Shown here one piece after another: positions 9,024 through 16,623 of a stretch of DNA of 64,000 nucleotides. The translations under genes were made by a program, and so were the position numbers. Source of the stretch: JAXGMV01 sp040768445 (lineage in GTDB: Bacteria > Chloroflexota > Anaerolineae > Anaerolineales > Anaerolineaceae); contig JAXGMV010000001.1 of NCBI GenBank assembly GCA_040768445.1, positions 2,542,001-2,606,000 of the forward strand, written 5' to 3'. Numbering within the stretch: the stretch's first letter is position 1; each line of letters begins with the position of its first letter. Below the pieces are notes generated by a model, which worked only from the letters and a program-made list of their open reading frames with translations, did not search any database and was not told the DNA's origin.

Positions 9024-10506
9024 TCGATCAGGTGGTATTCTCCTGCATCCTACCAGCCTGCCAGGTAAATATGGAATTGGAGATCTTGGACCAAATGCAT
9101 ATCGCTGGGTAGATCTTCTTGCTGAGACAAACAGTAAGTTATGGCAGATTCTCCCGCTTGGACAAACAGGCTATGGAGATTCACCTTACCAATGTTTCTC
9201 GGCTTTTGCAGGCAATATTTACCTCATCAGCCCTGAGGCGCTTGTAGAAGAAAATTTGTTAGAGAAGGACGACCTAGAAGGGCTGCCACTCTTCCCGGCT
9301 GGCAAAGTCGATTTTGGATTGATGATCGAATGGAAGAAAAAAATCCTATCAAAAGCAGCCGTTCGGTTTTTTTTAAACATCAATCAAGATCAAGTGAATG
9401 AGTACAACAAATTTTGTGAAGTGCAATCTTCCTGGTTGGATGACTATGCCCTCTTTATGGTCTTGAAATCCAAATTTGCCAGCAAATCATGGCTTGATTG
9501 GCCGTTAACTATACGTAAAAGAGATTACAATTTCCTGAGTCATTTTATCCAGGACCACAAAGATGAACTTAATGTACAAAAATTTTATCAGTTCTTATTC
9601 TTTAAACAGTGGCTGAAGCTTAAGTTATATGCAAATAACAGAGCGATTGAAATCATAGGAGACACGCCCATATTCGTTGCAATGGACAGCGCAGACGTGT
9701 GGACACATCCAGAGCTTTTTCGTTTGAACGAACGACTCGAACCTGAAGTTGTTGCTGGCGTGCCGCCTGATTATTTCTCAAAAACCGGTCAGTTATGGGG
9801 AAACCCTCTATATAACTGGCCAGCACATAAAAAGACAAATTATAGATGGTGGATTGACCGCATCAAGTCAAATTTACAATTATTTGATTACATAAGGTTA
9901 GACCATTTTCGCGGATTTTCAGGTTACTGGGAAGTGCCGGCACAGATGCCAACTGCAGAAATTGGACGTTGGCTGCCCGGACCTGGAGAAGATTTATTTG
10001 ATGCACTAAATGGAGAGTTTTCTGAGCTGCCAATCATTGCAGAAGATCTTGGAGTGATTACTTCTGATGTTGTGGCACTTAAGGATCGGTACAAACTGCC
10101 AGGAATGAAAGTAATGCAGTTTGCTTTTGACAAAAATCCAGCCAACGCTTTCCTCCCCCATAACTATGAACCGAATTGTGTGGCTTATACAGGTACACAT
10201 GACAATGACACCTCACTGGCATGGTTTACAGAACAGCCTGAGGACATAAAAACATATGTCAAAAAATACCTCAACAATGATGATGAGGCTAAGATTTCAA
10301 TTGCATTAATTCGTGAAATTTGGCGATCGGTAGCTGTGTTTGCAATTGCTCCGCTGCAGGACTTTTTGAGTCTTGGTCGAGGCGCACGGATGAATTATCC
10401 TGGCAGACCAGATGGTAATTGGGCCTGGCGAATGACGGAAACTGATTTCGAGAATAACAACTTGAAGGAATTTTTAAAAGACATCAACTTCCTGTACGAC
10501 CGCTAG
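9013..10506 (+). CDS. malQ: 4-alpha-glucanotransferase (amylomaltase, GH77)
   Basis: Disproportionates alpha-1,4-glucans and so remodels glycogen or maltodextrins in the cytoplasm. 497 residues, normal for the family. The N-terminal motif GGILLHPTSLPGKYGIGDLG is present, and the GH77 catalytic triad is visible: nucleophile D297 in IRLDHFRGF, acid/base E344 in IIAEDLGVI and D397 in YTGTHDNDT. GGAGA ribosome site. Last gene of the operon; no branching enzyme or phosphorylase is in the window. Its stop codon shares the tetranucleotide CTAG with the stop of the oppositely oriented transporter gene. Confidence 0.95.
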   Translation: MRFNRSGGILLHPTSLPGKYGIGDLGPNAYRWVDLLAETNSKLWQILPLGQTGYGDSPYQCFSAFAGNIYLISPEALVEENLLEKDDLEGLPLFPAGKVDFGLMIEWKKKILSKAAVRFFLNINQDQVNEYNKFCEVQSSWLDDYALFMVLKSKFASKSWLDWPLTIRKRDYNFLSHFIQDHKDELNVQKFYQFLFFKQWLKLKLYANNRAIEIIGDTPIFVAMDSADVWTHPELFRLNERLEPEVVAGVPPDYFSKTGQLWGNPLYNWPAHKKTNYRWWIDRIKSNLQLFDYIRLDHFRGFSGYWEVPAQMPTAEIGRWLPGPGEDLFDALNGEFSELPIIAEDLGVITSDVVALKDRYKLPGMKVMQFAFDKNPANAFLPHNYEPNCVAYTGTHDNDTSLAWFTEQPEDIKTYVKKYLNNDDEAKISIALIREIWRSVAVFAIAPLQDFLSLGRGARMNYPGRPDGNWAWRMTETDFENNNLKEFLKDINFLYDR

Positions 10507-11462
10507 TGATTGACAGTTTTTCGCCTGCCTGGTCCGCTGCCATACATCGTTGCCAGATAAATGCCCAGGAGAATCAAAGCGCCACCGATGATTTCGTTAA
10601 TACCTGGTGTCTCTCCAATAAACAGCATGGCTTGTATACTTGCACCCACAGGTTCACCTAAAAGTGCGATTGAAATCACTGAAGCTGGAATATATTTCAA
10701 CGCCCAGTTATAAGATGAATGTCCAATCACCTGTGGAATTAAACCAATCAGTATCATGAGAATGAATACATTTGGAGAGTATCCAATAAAACTGGCATTA
10801 GTATAGAGGGCCATCAAAAACAGAAATAAGGTTGAAGCGCTGTAAGTTATTGCAGCATATACCGGCATAGAGATCGTTTTTCTGAGTTGGCGGCCAATCA
10901 AGATATAGCCCGTTCCAAAAAAGGCGCCTGCCAGTGCAAGTAAAGATCCTTTGTTCATTATCGGAATATCACGAACAACCTCTTCATTCAAATATCCTGA
11001 ACTTGCTGACACAGGCAGGCTTACAATCACAACACCAAGCAGCGAGCAAAATAACCCCATCCAATAAAGTTTTCGGATATTTTCTTGAAAGAGCATCAAT
11101 GAAGCAAGAGCCACCCATAATGGTGTGGTTGAAACCAAGACAGCTGAACTGGTAACACTGGTGTGCTCAAGTGAGGTAATCCATGTTGCAAAATGAAGTG
11201 CCAAAAATAATCCGGAAAGCGCTGAGAGGACGACCACCGATACAGTTAAATATGCGAAATCATTTCGGAAAAATAACCCTGCTACGACCAGGTAAACCAG
11301 TGAAGCCACCAACATCCTGTAAAAAGCAATGATAAGGGATGGTGCCTCCGATTGGGCAAACTTAATCATTATCGAGGCTGTTGAGACAGCCAGGATACTG
11401 AAGAATAAAACGATACTCGGTGATATTTTTGGTTGATTGTGGTGATTTGATGGGTTATTCAC
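10503..11462 (-). CDS. EamA-family (DMT) transporter
   Basis: Inner-membrane protein of 319 residues with about ten hydrophobic helices arranged as two EamA repeats (roughly residues 15-150 and 170-310), e.g. YRMLVASLVYLVVAG and GLIPQVIGHSSYNWALKYIPASVISIALLGEPVGA. Drug/metabolite transporters export amino acids, nucleosides or other small molecules; the substrate cannot be read from sequence. GTG start at 11462 without a clear ribosome site. It begins 13 bases after sodX on the same strand, so it is probably the third gene of the sodN operon. Confidence 0.8.
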   Translation of the reverse strand: MNNPSNHHNQPKISPSIVLFFSILAVSTASIMIKFAQSEAPSLIIAFYRMLVASLVYLVVAGLFFRNDFAYLTVSVVVLSALSGLFLALHFATWITSLEHTSVTSSAVLVSTTPLWVALASLMLFQENIRKLYWMGLFCSLLGVVIVSLPVSASSGYLNEEVVRDIPIMNKGSLLALAGAFFGTGYILIGRQLRKTISMPVYAAITYSASTLFLFLMALYTNASFIGYSPNVFILMILIGLIPQVIGHSSYNWALKYIPASVISIALLGEPVGASIQAMLFIGETPGINEIIGGALILLGIYLATMYGSGPGRRKTVNH

Positions 11463-11475
11463 AGCAGATAGTCCA

Positions 11476-11769
11476 TCAAGCAGGCTTTTTAATGTGTATT
11501 AAAACTTTTCCAGTGATACTTTTGCTTGGAATCTCACCTAACTGCCGGCTGTCAAGAGAATCAGGGTGATTTCCAATGACCTTAACCTTACCATCACTGA
11601 TAACAGCATCCACTATTTTAATCATTCTTCCGTAAATAGCATGCTTAAAAACAATCGTATCACCGGCTCTTAACCAATGAAGATAAATGGGGATTTTGGA
11701 AATTATTACAAAATCCCCATCGCGATACTCAGGAAAAAGGCTTTTGCCTTTGACTTTTATGAGGCGCAA
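11476..11769 (-). CDS. sodX: Ni-SOD maturation peptidase (S26-like)
   Basis: Removes the N-terminal leader of nickel superoxide dismutase so that the new N-terminal His can bind nickel. The 97-residue protein has the S26 serine motif KGKSLFPEYRDGDFV (Ser10 nucleophile) and a likely general-base Lys51 in YGRMIKIVD, followed by GNHPDSLDSRQLG. It has no membrane anchor, unlike LepB, consistent with a cytoplasmic substrate. The only available start is a TTG directly after the sodN stop (TAATTG) with no ribosome site of its own, so translation probably depends on ribosomes finishing sodN. Function rests on family knowledge plus linkage to sodN. Confidence 0.88.
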   Translation of the reverse strand: MRLIKVKGKSLFPEYRDGDFVIISKIPIYLHWLRAGDTIVFKHAIYGRMIKIVDAVISDGKVKVIGNHPDSLDSRQLGEIPSKSITGKVLIHIKKPA

Positions 11770-12270
11770 TTACAAAACTGGATAAACCAATTCTAAGGAA
11801 GGCTTATAAGGTGCCACTGCCCGTTTTGTGGCAATTCCTTTTGTCTGCCAGAATATCTCAGCGAACTTGTTGACTTCTTCGACAAGCTTGACCGCTGCTT
11901 CGCGATCAACAGTCTGCCGCACTTTTGACCCCAACAGCATAATATTATGCACCAGGCTGTGTAGTTCAGGGAATTTTTCTAACTGAGCAGCCTTGATGTA
12001 ATCGCCCCAAATGACCCGGATCTCATGCTTAACTTTTTCTGCATGTTCTTCTTTAACAAGTACTGCCCGGGTAATTGTATTGTGATAGTCAACGTCTTTT
12101 TCTTTGTGTGCAGCATCAGCCTCATTGATGAGGTCGACCATTCGAACGACTGTTAATGCGGCAATTTGAGCTGTAATCGGGTCGTAAATGCCGCATGGAA
12201 CATCACAATGCGCTGATGCCTCGTCAATAGGATGAATTTCGTCTAACTTGCTGAATAATCTGTGTAACAT
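11770..12270 (-). CDS. sodN: Nickel superoxide dismutase precursor
   Basis: Cytoplasmic homohexameric Ni-SOD that dismutates superoxide. The diagnostic nickel hook HCDVPCGIYDP starts at residue 21, giving after cleavage His1, Cys2, Cys6 and Tyr9 of the mature enzyme. The 20-residue leader ends in ASA, directly before the hook. The precursor has 166 residues, about 35 longer than the Streptomyces enzyme; the extra length is in the C-terminal part. Strong AAAGGAGAGA ribosome site. sodX follows immediately. It is divergent from a ferredoxin gene and has a near-consensus promoter. Confidence 0.95.
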   Translation of the reverse strand: MLHRLFSKLDEIHPIDEASAHCDVPCGIYDPITAQIAALTVVRMVDLINEADAAHKEKDVDYHNTITRAVLVKEEHAEKVKHEIRVIWGDYIKAAQLEKFPELHSLVHNIMLLGSKVRQTVDREAAVKLVEEVNKFAEIFWQTKGIATKRAVAPYKPSLELVYPVL

Positions 12271-12333
12271 GTGTCTCTCCTTTATCAGTAATTTATTAGG
12301 TTATATTCATGTAAATGATAAATATCTATAGAG

Positions 12334-12362
12334 AGTATACAATAACAAAACCACAGTGTCAA
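12334..12362 (-). promoter_or_regulatory. Near-consensus promoter of sodN
   Basis: Reading the minus strand: TTGACA (12362-12357), 17-base spacer, TATACT (12339-12334). This is a 6/6 and 5/6 match with ideal spacing. The predicted start near 12327 leaves a leader of about 57 bases before the sodN ATG. Confidence 0.8.
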
Positions 12363-12380
12363 CAAAAATATAATAAAATC

Positions 12381-12395
12381 CCTGCACCTTGCAGG
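12381..12395. promoter_or_regulatory. Small inverted repeat between sodN and ferredoxin promoters
   Basis: CCTGCA, three bases, TGCAGG. It lies 18 bases upstream of the sodN -35 element and about 75 bases upstream of the ferredoxin start. It could be an operator for either gene or chance; no regulator is implied. Confidence 0.25.
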
Positions 12396-12469
12396 ATCAG
12401 TTTAACCAATGTAAACTTGAACTACAGAAATGAACCTGTTTGTATCTAACAAAATCTTGGGAGTTTATT

Positions 12470-12877
12470 ATGCCACATGTGATTACAAGTTTATGCCTGA
12501 GAGACGGCGGCTGCGCAGTTGTTTGTCCTGTGGAGTGCATCGTCCCTGGCGATCCCGCTGACCAATGGCCTTGGTTTTATATTGACCAGGATACCTGTAT
12601 AGACTGTGGTGCCTGTGTGAGTGAGTGCCCACATGACGCAATTTACACGCTTGAGGATGTACCTGAAGCGTATGCCGCTTCTGCCGGCCAACGCTTATCT
12701 ATGCCGGAAGGTACAGAAGGCTTCGAGGAGCCTTATGATGGCGAAAACCACGAAGGCGAACCTGTACACCTTAATGCAACGCGATCCTTAGAAGAAGGCG
12801 AAATTATCAACTTGCGTCCAGCTATAGAGATCAACCAATCGTTTTTTAATGACGGGCCAGGCTATACAGTTGCTTAA
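12470..12877 (+). CDS. Ferredoxin with two iron-sulfur motifs
   Basis: Small electron carrier of 135 residues. The second motif CIDCGACVSECP is a standard [4Fe-4S] ligand set; the first, CLRDGGCAVVCPVEC (Cys9, 15, 19, 23), resembles the [3Fe-4S] or 7Fe-ferredoxin type (FdxA/FdxC, which read PC-x6-C-x3-CP-x2-C). The start MPHVITSLC fits those proteins. A roughly 75-residue acidic C-terminal extension beyond the clusters has no feature I recognise. ATG 12470 follows GGGAG by seven bases; an upstream TTG in the same frame at 12440 is not supported. Divergent from sodN. A hairpin terminator follows. Confidence 0.85.
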   Translation: MPHVITSLCLRDGGCAVVCPVECIVPGDPADQWPWFYIDQDTCIDCGACVSECPHDAIYTLEDVPEAYAASAGQRLSMPEGTEGFEEPYDGENHEGEPVHLNATRSLEEGEIINLRPAIEINQSFFNDGPGYTVA

Positions 12878-12901
12878 GTTGTGCAATTCGTGATTCAATT
12901 G

Positions 12902-12930
12902 AACAGGCAGATTCACTCTGTCTGTTTTTT
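12902..12930 (+). terminator. Intrinsic terminator after the ferredoxin gene
   Basis: Ten-base-pair stem with one G-T pair (12902-12911 with 12917-12926), five-base loop, then a T run to 12930. It overlaps the last codons of the converging ppgK gene. Confidence 0.75.
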
Positions 12931-13662
12931 ATTCTGTTCAGCATATAGCGCTGCGCCAATAATCCCCGCCTGGTTTCTGAGTTTTGCAGGAATTACCGGT
13001 GTCGCAAGAGATAACTCGGGGATAAATTTTTTCCAGTCCTTGCTGATCCCCCCGCCAAGAATAAACAAATCTGGCGAAAACAAGAATTCCATGTAACGTA
13101 GCACCTCATTTAGACGAGCTGTCCATTCATTCCAGGTTAATTTTTGAATTTTTCTGATCGATGCAGCTGCATAATCCTCAACTTCAAGAAAGTGATACTG
13201 GAGATGACCAAGCTCAGTGTTAGGAATTAATTTTCCATCAACAAATAATGCTGATCCAATTCCGGTTCCAAGAGTTAAGAAAATCACCAAGCCAGTTTTA
13301 CTCGATTTTGTAAAATTCATCTCCGCCAATCCGGCGGCATCAGCATCATTGATCACATGCATGTCAATGTCATGCCGATAATTGAAATAATTATTGATAT
13401 TTACACCAATCCAGGTAGGATCAATATTCGCAGCATTCTGAACAATCCCGCTTGATATCTTCGCCGGGAACCCACATCCTACCAGTCCAGAGTACTCAAA
13501 ATGTTCTATTGTCTGAATGATGATATCTTTAACATCCTCAGGTTTTGCAAGCTCTGGCATAACAATTCGCAATTTATCACCAACAATGGCGCCCTGGCTG
13601 GTATCAACCAAAGCGCTTTTCACTGCTGAACCACCAATGTCAATTCCAAGAATTTGTTTCAT
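12913..13662 (-). CDS. ppgK: Polyphosphate glucokinase (ROK family)
   Basis: Phosphorylates glucose to glucose-6-phosphate with polyphosphate (often also ATP) as donor. 249 residues, typical of the family. It shows the phosphate-1 motif GIDIGGSAVKSALVD, the segment TWIGVN, the catalytic INDADAAGLAE, LTLGTGIGSA, PNTELGH and PDLFILGGGIS, all closely matching mycobacterial PpgK. It fits the nearby glycogen operon by linking storage polymers (glycogen, polyphosphate) to glycolysis. A GAGGAAG ribosome site lies 11 bases upstream of the ATG. A lipoprotein gene lies 23 bases upstream on the same strand. Confidence 0.9.
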   Translation of the reverse strand: MKQILGIDIGGSAVKSALVDTSQGAIVGDKLRIVMPELAKPEDVKDIIIQTIEHFEYSGLVGCGFPAKISSGIVQNAANIDPTWIGVNINNYFNYRHDIDMHVINDADAAGLAEMNFTKSSKTGLVIFLTLGTGIGSALFVDGKLIPNTELGHLQYHFLEVEDYAAASIRKIQKLTWNEWTARLNEVLRYMEFLFSPDLFILGGGISKDWKKFIPELSLATPVIPAKLRNQAGIIGAALYAEQNKKQTE

Positions 13663-13685
13663 CGATACTTGTACTTCCTCTTGTA

Positions 13686-14840
13686 TTAATTAAAACAAAC
13701 CCATTCACACTCATAGTCATAAGCATCTTCAATCCAAATCCAACAGGGATCGTTACTTGGCTTTGGAGATGTTGGCGATGGGCATCCACTTGCAGTAGTA
13801 CCAGGCAATTTTCCAGGCTTTTCATCCGGTTTGGCAGTAGGGGCAGCCTGAACATAGCATTTTTTTGCATTATATCCATATTCACTGCCAAACACAGTGC
13901 CGCATGTAGTATCAATTTCATAAACCTCACTTGATAATTGCGTATCTACCAGGTCAAATTGACCGGGGTTAAACTCACCACGTAAGGCTCCTGCCCACCA
14001 CAGAAATGAATTCTTCCCCTCAAGCATGCTTAATTTGAAGGCAATATGTATCTGACTTGGAGACTCAACAGGCCTTCGCGCCCAACACAGATCTGGGTCT
14101 TCTCCTATGCCACTATCAAAGATGAGAGTTTCATAACCATCACCAGAGGTAGTATCTGAACGAACAGGCGTTGGACCGCCAACATCGCCATTACCATCTT
14201 TCCAAACACTCACGCCCGCAACCGACCAATCATTTGATGGAACATCCATATTGCTGACAGCGACCAGGAAATCTCCCCTACCGTTTTGGTCAATATCCAA
14301 CTCCAAAAAATGTGTTGCACTTACGCCATCATCAGGTATGCCTGATCCAGCTAAATCTAAACTTCCATAAACCCATCTCCCATCTGTGCCAATTCTCGAT
14401 GAGAGAATATCAAGGTAATCATAAAATATTTTTAAATCAGCAGAGACAGGGCGTTCCAGTAAATTTGTTGACCAACTGTCACAGGGTGCTCCAATCCATA
14501 GCATATTGTTAGTAAAGCTATAGATAGTATTACATTCTTCAAGCAGTTGCTTGTTAAATACTGAACGTCCTGGTTGTTCTTTGTGTTCAATAATCTGAGC
14601 CTGAGTTTCAATAATTTGGGGGGTAGGCAATTCTGCAACGACTACAGCTGTTTCAATTATTTGTGTTTCCGTTGGTTTTTCTGTCATCACCATCTCAGGC
14701 GTTTCAACCAATGCTGTCGCTGACGATTCTGGAAGAATGCTTACAGTTGGGCTAACGACCTGATCGCTGCTGTTTGAAGGAGAACATCCTGCAAACAAAA
14801 ACAATATGCTGGCAAAAAGAATTAAAGCAAGCTGTTTCAT
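13686..14840 (-). CDS. Lipoprotein of unknown function
   Basis: 384 residues. Signal peptide with lipobox LFAGC (Cys19), then a Ser/Thr/Pro/Glu-rich spacer to about residue 90, then a globular part with no family I recognise. It includes a short Asp-rich segment (LDIDQNGRGDFLVAV) that resembles calcium-binding loops, and FLWWAGALRG. The C-terminus is rich in Cys and aromatic residues (about eight Cys in total in the last 120 residues), suggesting disulfides or a metal site outside the cell. GGAGA ribosome site. It may be co-transcribed with ppgK. Confidence 0.8.
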   Translation of the reverse strand: MKQLALILFASILFLFAGCSPSNSSDQVVSPTVSILPESSATALVETPEMVMTEKPTETQIIETAVVVAELPTPQIIETQAQIIEHKEQPGRSVFNKQLLEECNTIYSFTNNMLWIGAPCDSWSTNLLERPVSADLKIFYDYLDILSSRIGTDGRWVYGSLDLAGSGIPDDGVSATHFLELDIDQNGRGDFLVAVSNMDVPSNDWSVAGVSVWKDGNGDVGGPTPVRSDTTSGDGYETLIFDSGIGEDPDLCWARRPVESPSQIHIAFKLSMLEGKNSFLWWAGALRGEFNPGQFDLVDTQLSSEVYEIDTTCGTVFGSEYGYNAKKCYVQAAPTAKPDEKPGKLPGTTASGCPSPTSPKPSNDPCWIWIEDAYDYECEWVCFN

Positions 14841-14939
14841 TATTGATCTCCAAAGGTTCTTAATTGAAAGATAAATTGTGACTACTATGAGAATAAGTGT
14901 TAAACAAAATTTATTAATAATTTTATGCTGAACTTTAAA

Positions 14940-16085
14940 TTATGGGCAAGCATTCAATAAATGTTCTTCAAAAGATATCGCAAAATTGTGGGCACCAGAC
15001 TCATCACACTTCGCCCTAAAATAATAGTACTCACTAACCTGTGGATTACTGACTGCAAGCAAAGCCGATCGCCCGGGGTTTGCTATCGGTGTTGGTGGTA
15101 TGCCTGGATATAGATAGGTGTTATATGCAGAGTTAATTGCCAAATCAGCCAAACTGAGCGGATTCTTCCACCAAACTGATCCCTGGTTCGCAGTGCCTAT
15201 GGCATACTGAACAGTAGGGTCACTTTCAAGCTTCATTCCAATACCGAGTCTGTTGTAGAAAACTGAAGCAATCAGTGGCTGCTCCGCTTCCAGCATGGAT
15301 TCTTTTTCTACAATAGATGAGAGTGTGACACACTGATAGAAAGTGAGACCTAATTGCTGGCATTTAGCTGAAAAATCAGGTGGCAAATTTTCTAGAAATC
15401 GTGACGCCATCGTTTCTATAACGGCTTCAACTGTCTCCTCACGTCTGAAAGTATACGACCCCGGGAAGAGAAAACCCTCATGCGAAGCGTAGGTACCAGG
15501 ATATCGTTCTACTACCATGGATGGAGGTTTGCTTGCTGCTGTAAGAAATTCTTCAGCCGAAAACGAAAAACCCGATAGAGATAGCGCTTGTGCAACTTCT
15601 TCTATTCGCCAACCCGCAAGGACATTAAAAGTGATAGTCTTAAATGCAGAATCCTGAACTACTCTGGCTATATCAATTGGGGATAATCCCGCAGGGATTT
15701 CATACTCACCAGCTTGAATGGTGGTATCCAAACCTGAATACTGCAAATAGGTTCTCAGCGCACTGGCATCTGGTATGATGCCTTCTTGCTCCAACCGTCC
15801 TAAAATTGAGTCGACATTCTCACCAGATTCAATCTCGAATTTCTTATTATTAGTATATTGATATGCCGGCAGCAAAAGTTTATTTCTGGATAAATTTAGA
15901 AGTACTGCATACTGGATGTTGTTGCACAAACTAATCCCTGGCTTTGGTTCACCAAATTCAGCGGCTGTTGTCTGGATTAAGTACCTGCTACTAGATAGGG
16001 TAACCAGCCCCAGGATTATAACCAGGCAAAAACCTGTTAATAATATCCAGACTGAACAGGATATTCGTTTCTTCTTACCGCTCAT
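14940..16085 (-). CDS. mltG: Endolytic murein transglycosylase MltG
   Basis: Cuts nascent glycan strands of peptidoglycan at the outer face of the membrane. 381 residues: one N-terminal transmembrane helix (about residues 12-32), a LysM-like segment (FEIESGENVDSILGRLEQEGII), then the YceG catalytic domain with SSIVEKES holding the catalytic Glu, YNRLGIGMKLESDPTVQYA, and NTYLYPGIPPTPIANPG. It overlaps ruvX by four bases (ATGA). The ruvX-mltG order is common in bacteria. Confidence 0.93.
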   Translation of the reverse strand: MSGKKKRISCSVWILLTGFCLVIILGLVTLSSSRYLIQTTAAEFGEPKPGISLCNNIQYAVLLNLSRNKLLLPAYQYTNNKKFEIESGENVDSILGRLEQEGIIPDASALRTYLQYSGLDTTIQAGEYEIPAGLSPIDIARVVQDSAFKTITFNVLAGWRIEEVAQALSLSGFSFSAEEFLTAASKPPSMVVERYPGTYASHEGFLFPGSYTFRREETVEAVIETMASRFLENLPPDFSAKCQQLGLTFYQCVTLSSIVEKESMLEAEQPLIASVFYNRLGIGMKLESDPTVQYAIGTANQGSVWWKNPLSLADLAINSAYNTYLYPGIPPTPIANPGRSALLAVSNPQVSEYYYFRAKCDESGAHNFAISFEEHLLNACP

Positions 16086-16507
16086 CCTTGATCCTGTACA
16101 TTTTTTGATTCAAGATAGGACTGCAGGATAATTGCTGCAGCTATATGGTCCTTATGCCCAATCCTCTTTTTCTTTGGGACGCCCATTTCAAGTTGGGAGG
16201 ATCTTGCAGCATTGGTAGTCCCATATTCATCCCATGTTTCAACAAATACATCTGTACATGTTTTCAAAATATCTATAAATCTGGTTACTTTTTTTGCCTG
16301 AAAAGTCATCTCCCCGTTTTCATCAAGCGGTAAACCAACAACAATCCTATCAATGCCCAATTCTCTCGTCAGGTTTGCGATTTTTTCAGCGTTTTTTTGT
16401 TTAGAGACGTGTTTAATTACACCATACGGAAAGGCAACTTTCCCATCTGGGTCAGACACTGCCAGGCCAATATTCTTGTCGCCGTAATCAACAGCCAAAA
16501 TTTTCAC
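16082..16507 (-). CDS. ruvX: RuvX/YqgF Holliday-junction resolvase-like nuclease
   Basis: RNase-H-fold nuclease implicated in 16S rRNA 5'-end processing and proposed as a Holliday-junction resolvase. 141 residues with the expected motifs: MKILAVDYGDKNIGLAVSDP (first Asp), VVGLPLDENGEMT, and near the C-terminus TWDEYGTT and KDHIAAAIILQSYL (last Asp). GTG start at 16507 behind AGGTAAAG. Upstream partner of mltG. Confidence 0.93.
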   Translation of the reverse strand: MKILAVDYGDKNIGLAVSDPDGKVAFPYGVIKHVSKQKNAEKIANLTRELGIDRIVVGLPLDENGEMTFQAKKVTRFIDILKTCTDVFVETWDEYGTTNAARSSQLEMGVPKKKRIGHKDHIAAAIILQSYLESKNVQDQG

Positions 16508-16564
16508 AATGATTACTTTACCTGTTCAAACAGTATTTTTTCTATATAACAAAAGATGATGTAG

Positions 16565-16592
16565 TTGATATCAAAATATTATAGACTATAAT
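16565..16592 (+). promoter_or_regulatory. Promoter of the lipoprotein gene at 16624
   Basis: TTGATA (16565-16570), 16-base spacer, TATAAT (16587-16592). The -35 hexamer is part of the palindrome TTGATATCAA (16565-16574), so on the minus strand the same bases give a TTGATA with TGTTAT 17 bases further on (16551-16546), a possible ruvX promoter. Confidence 0.6.
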
Positions 16593-16623
16593 GAATTTGT
16601 CGTTCGGGTAAAGGAGGAATGCC

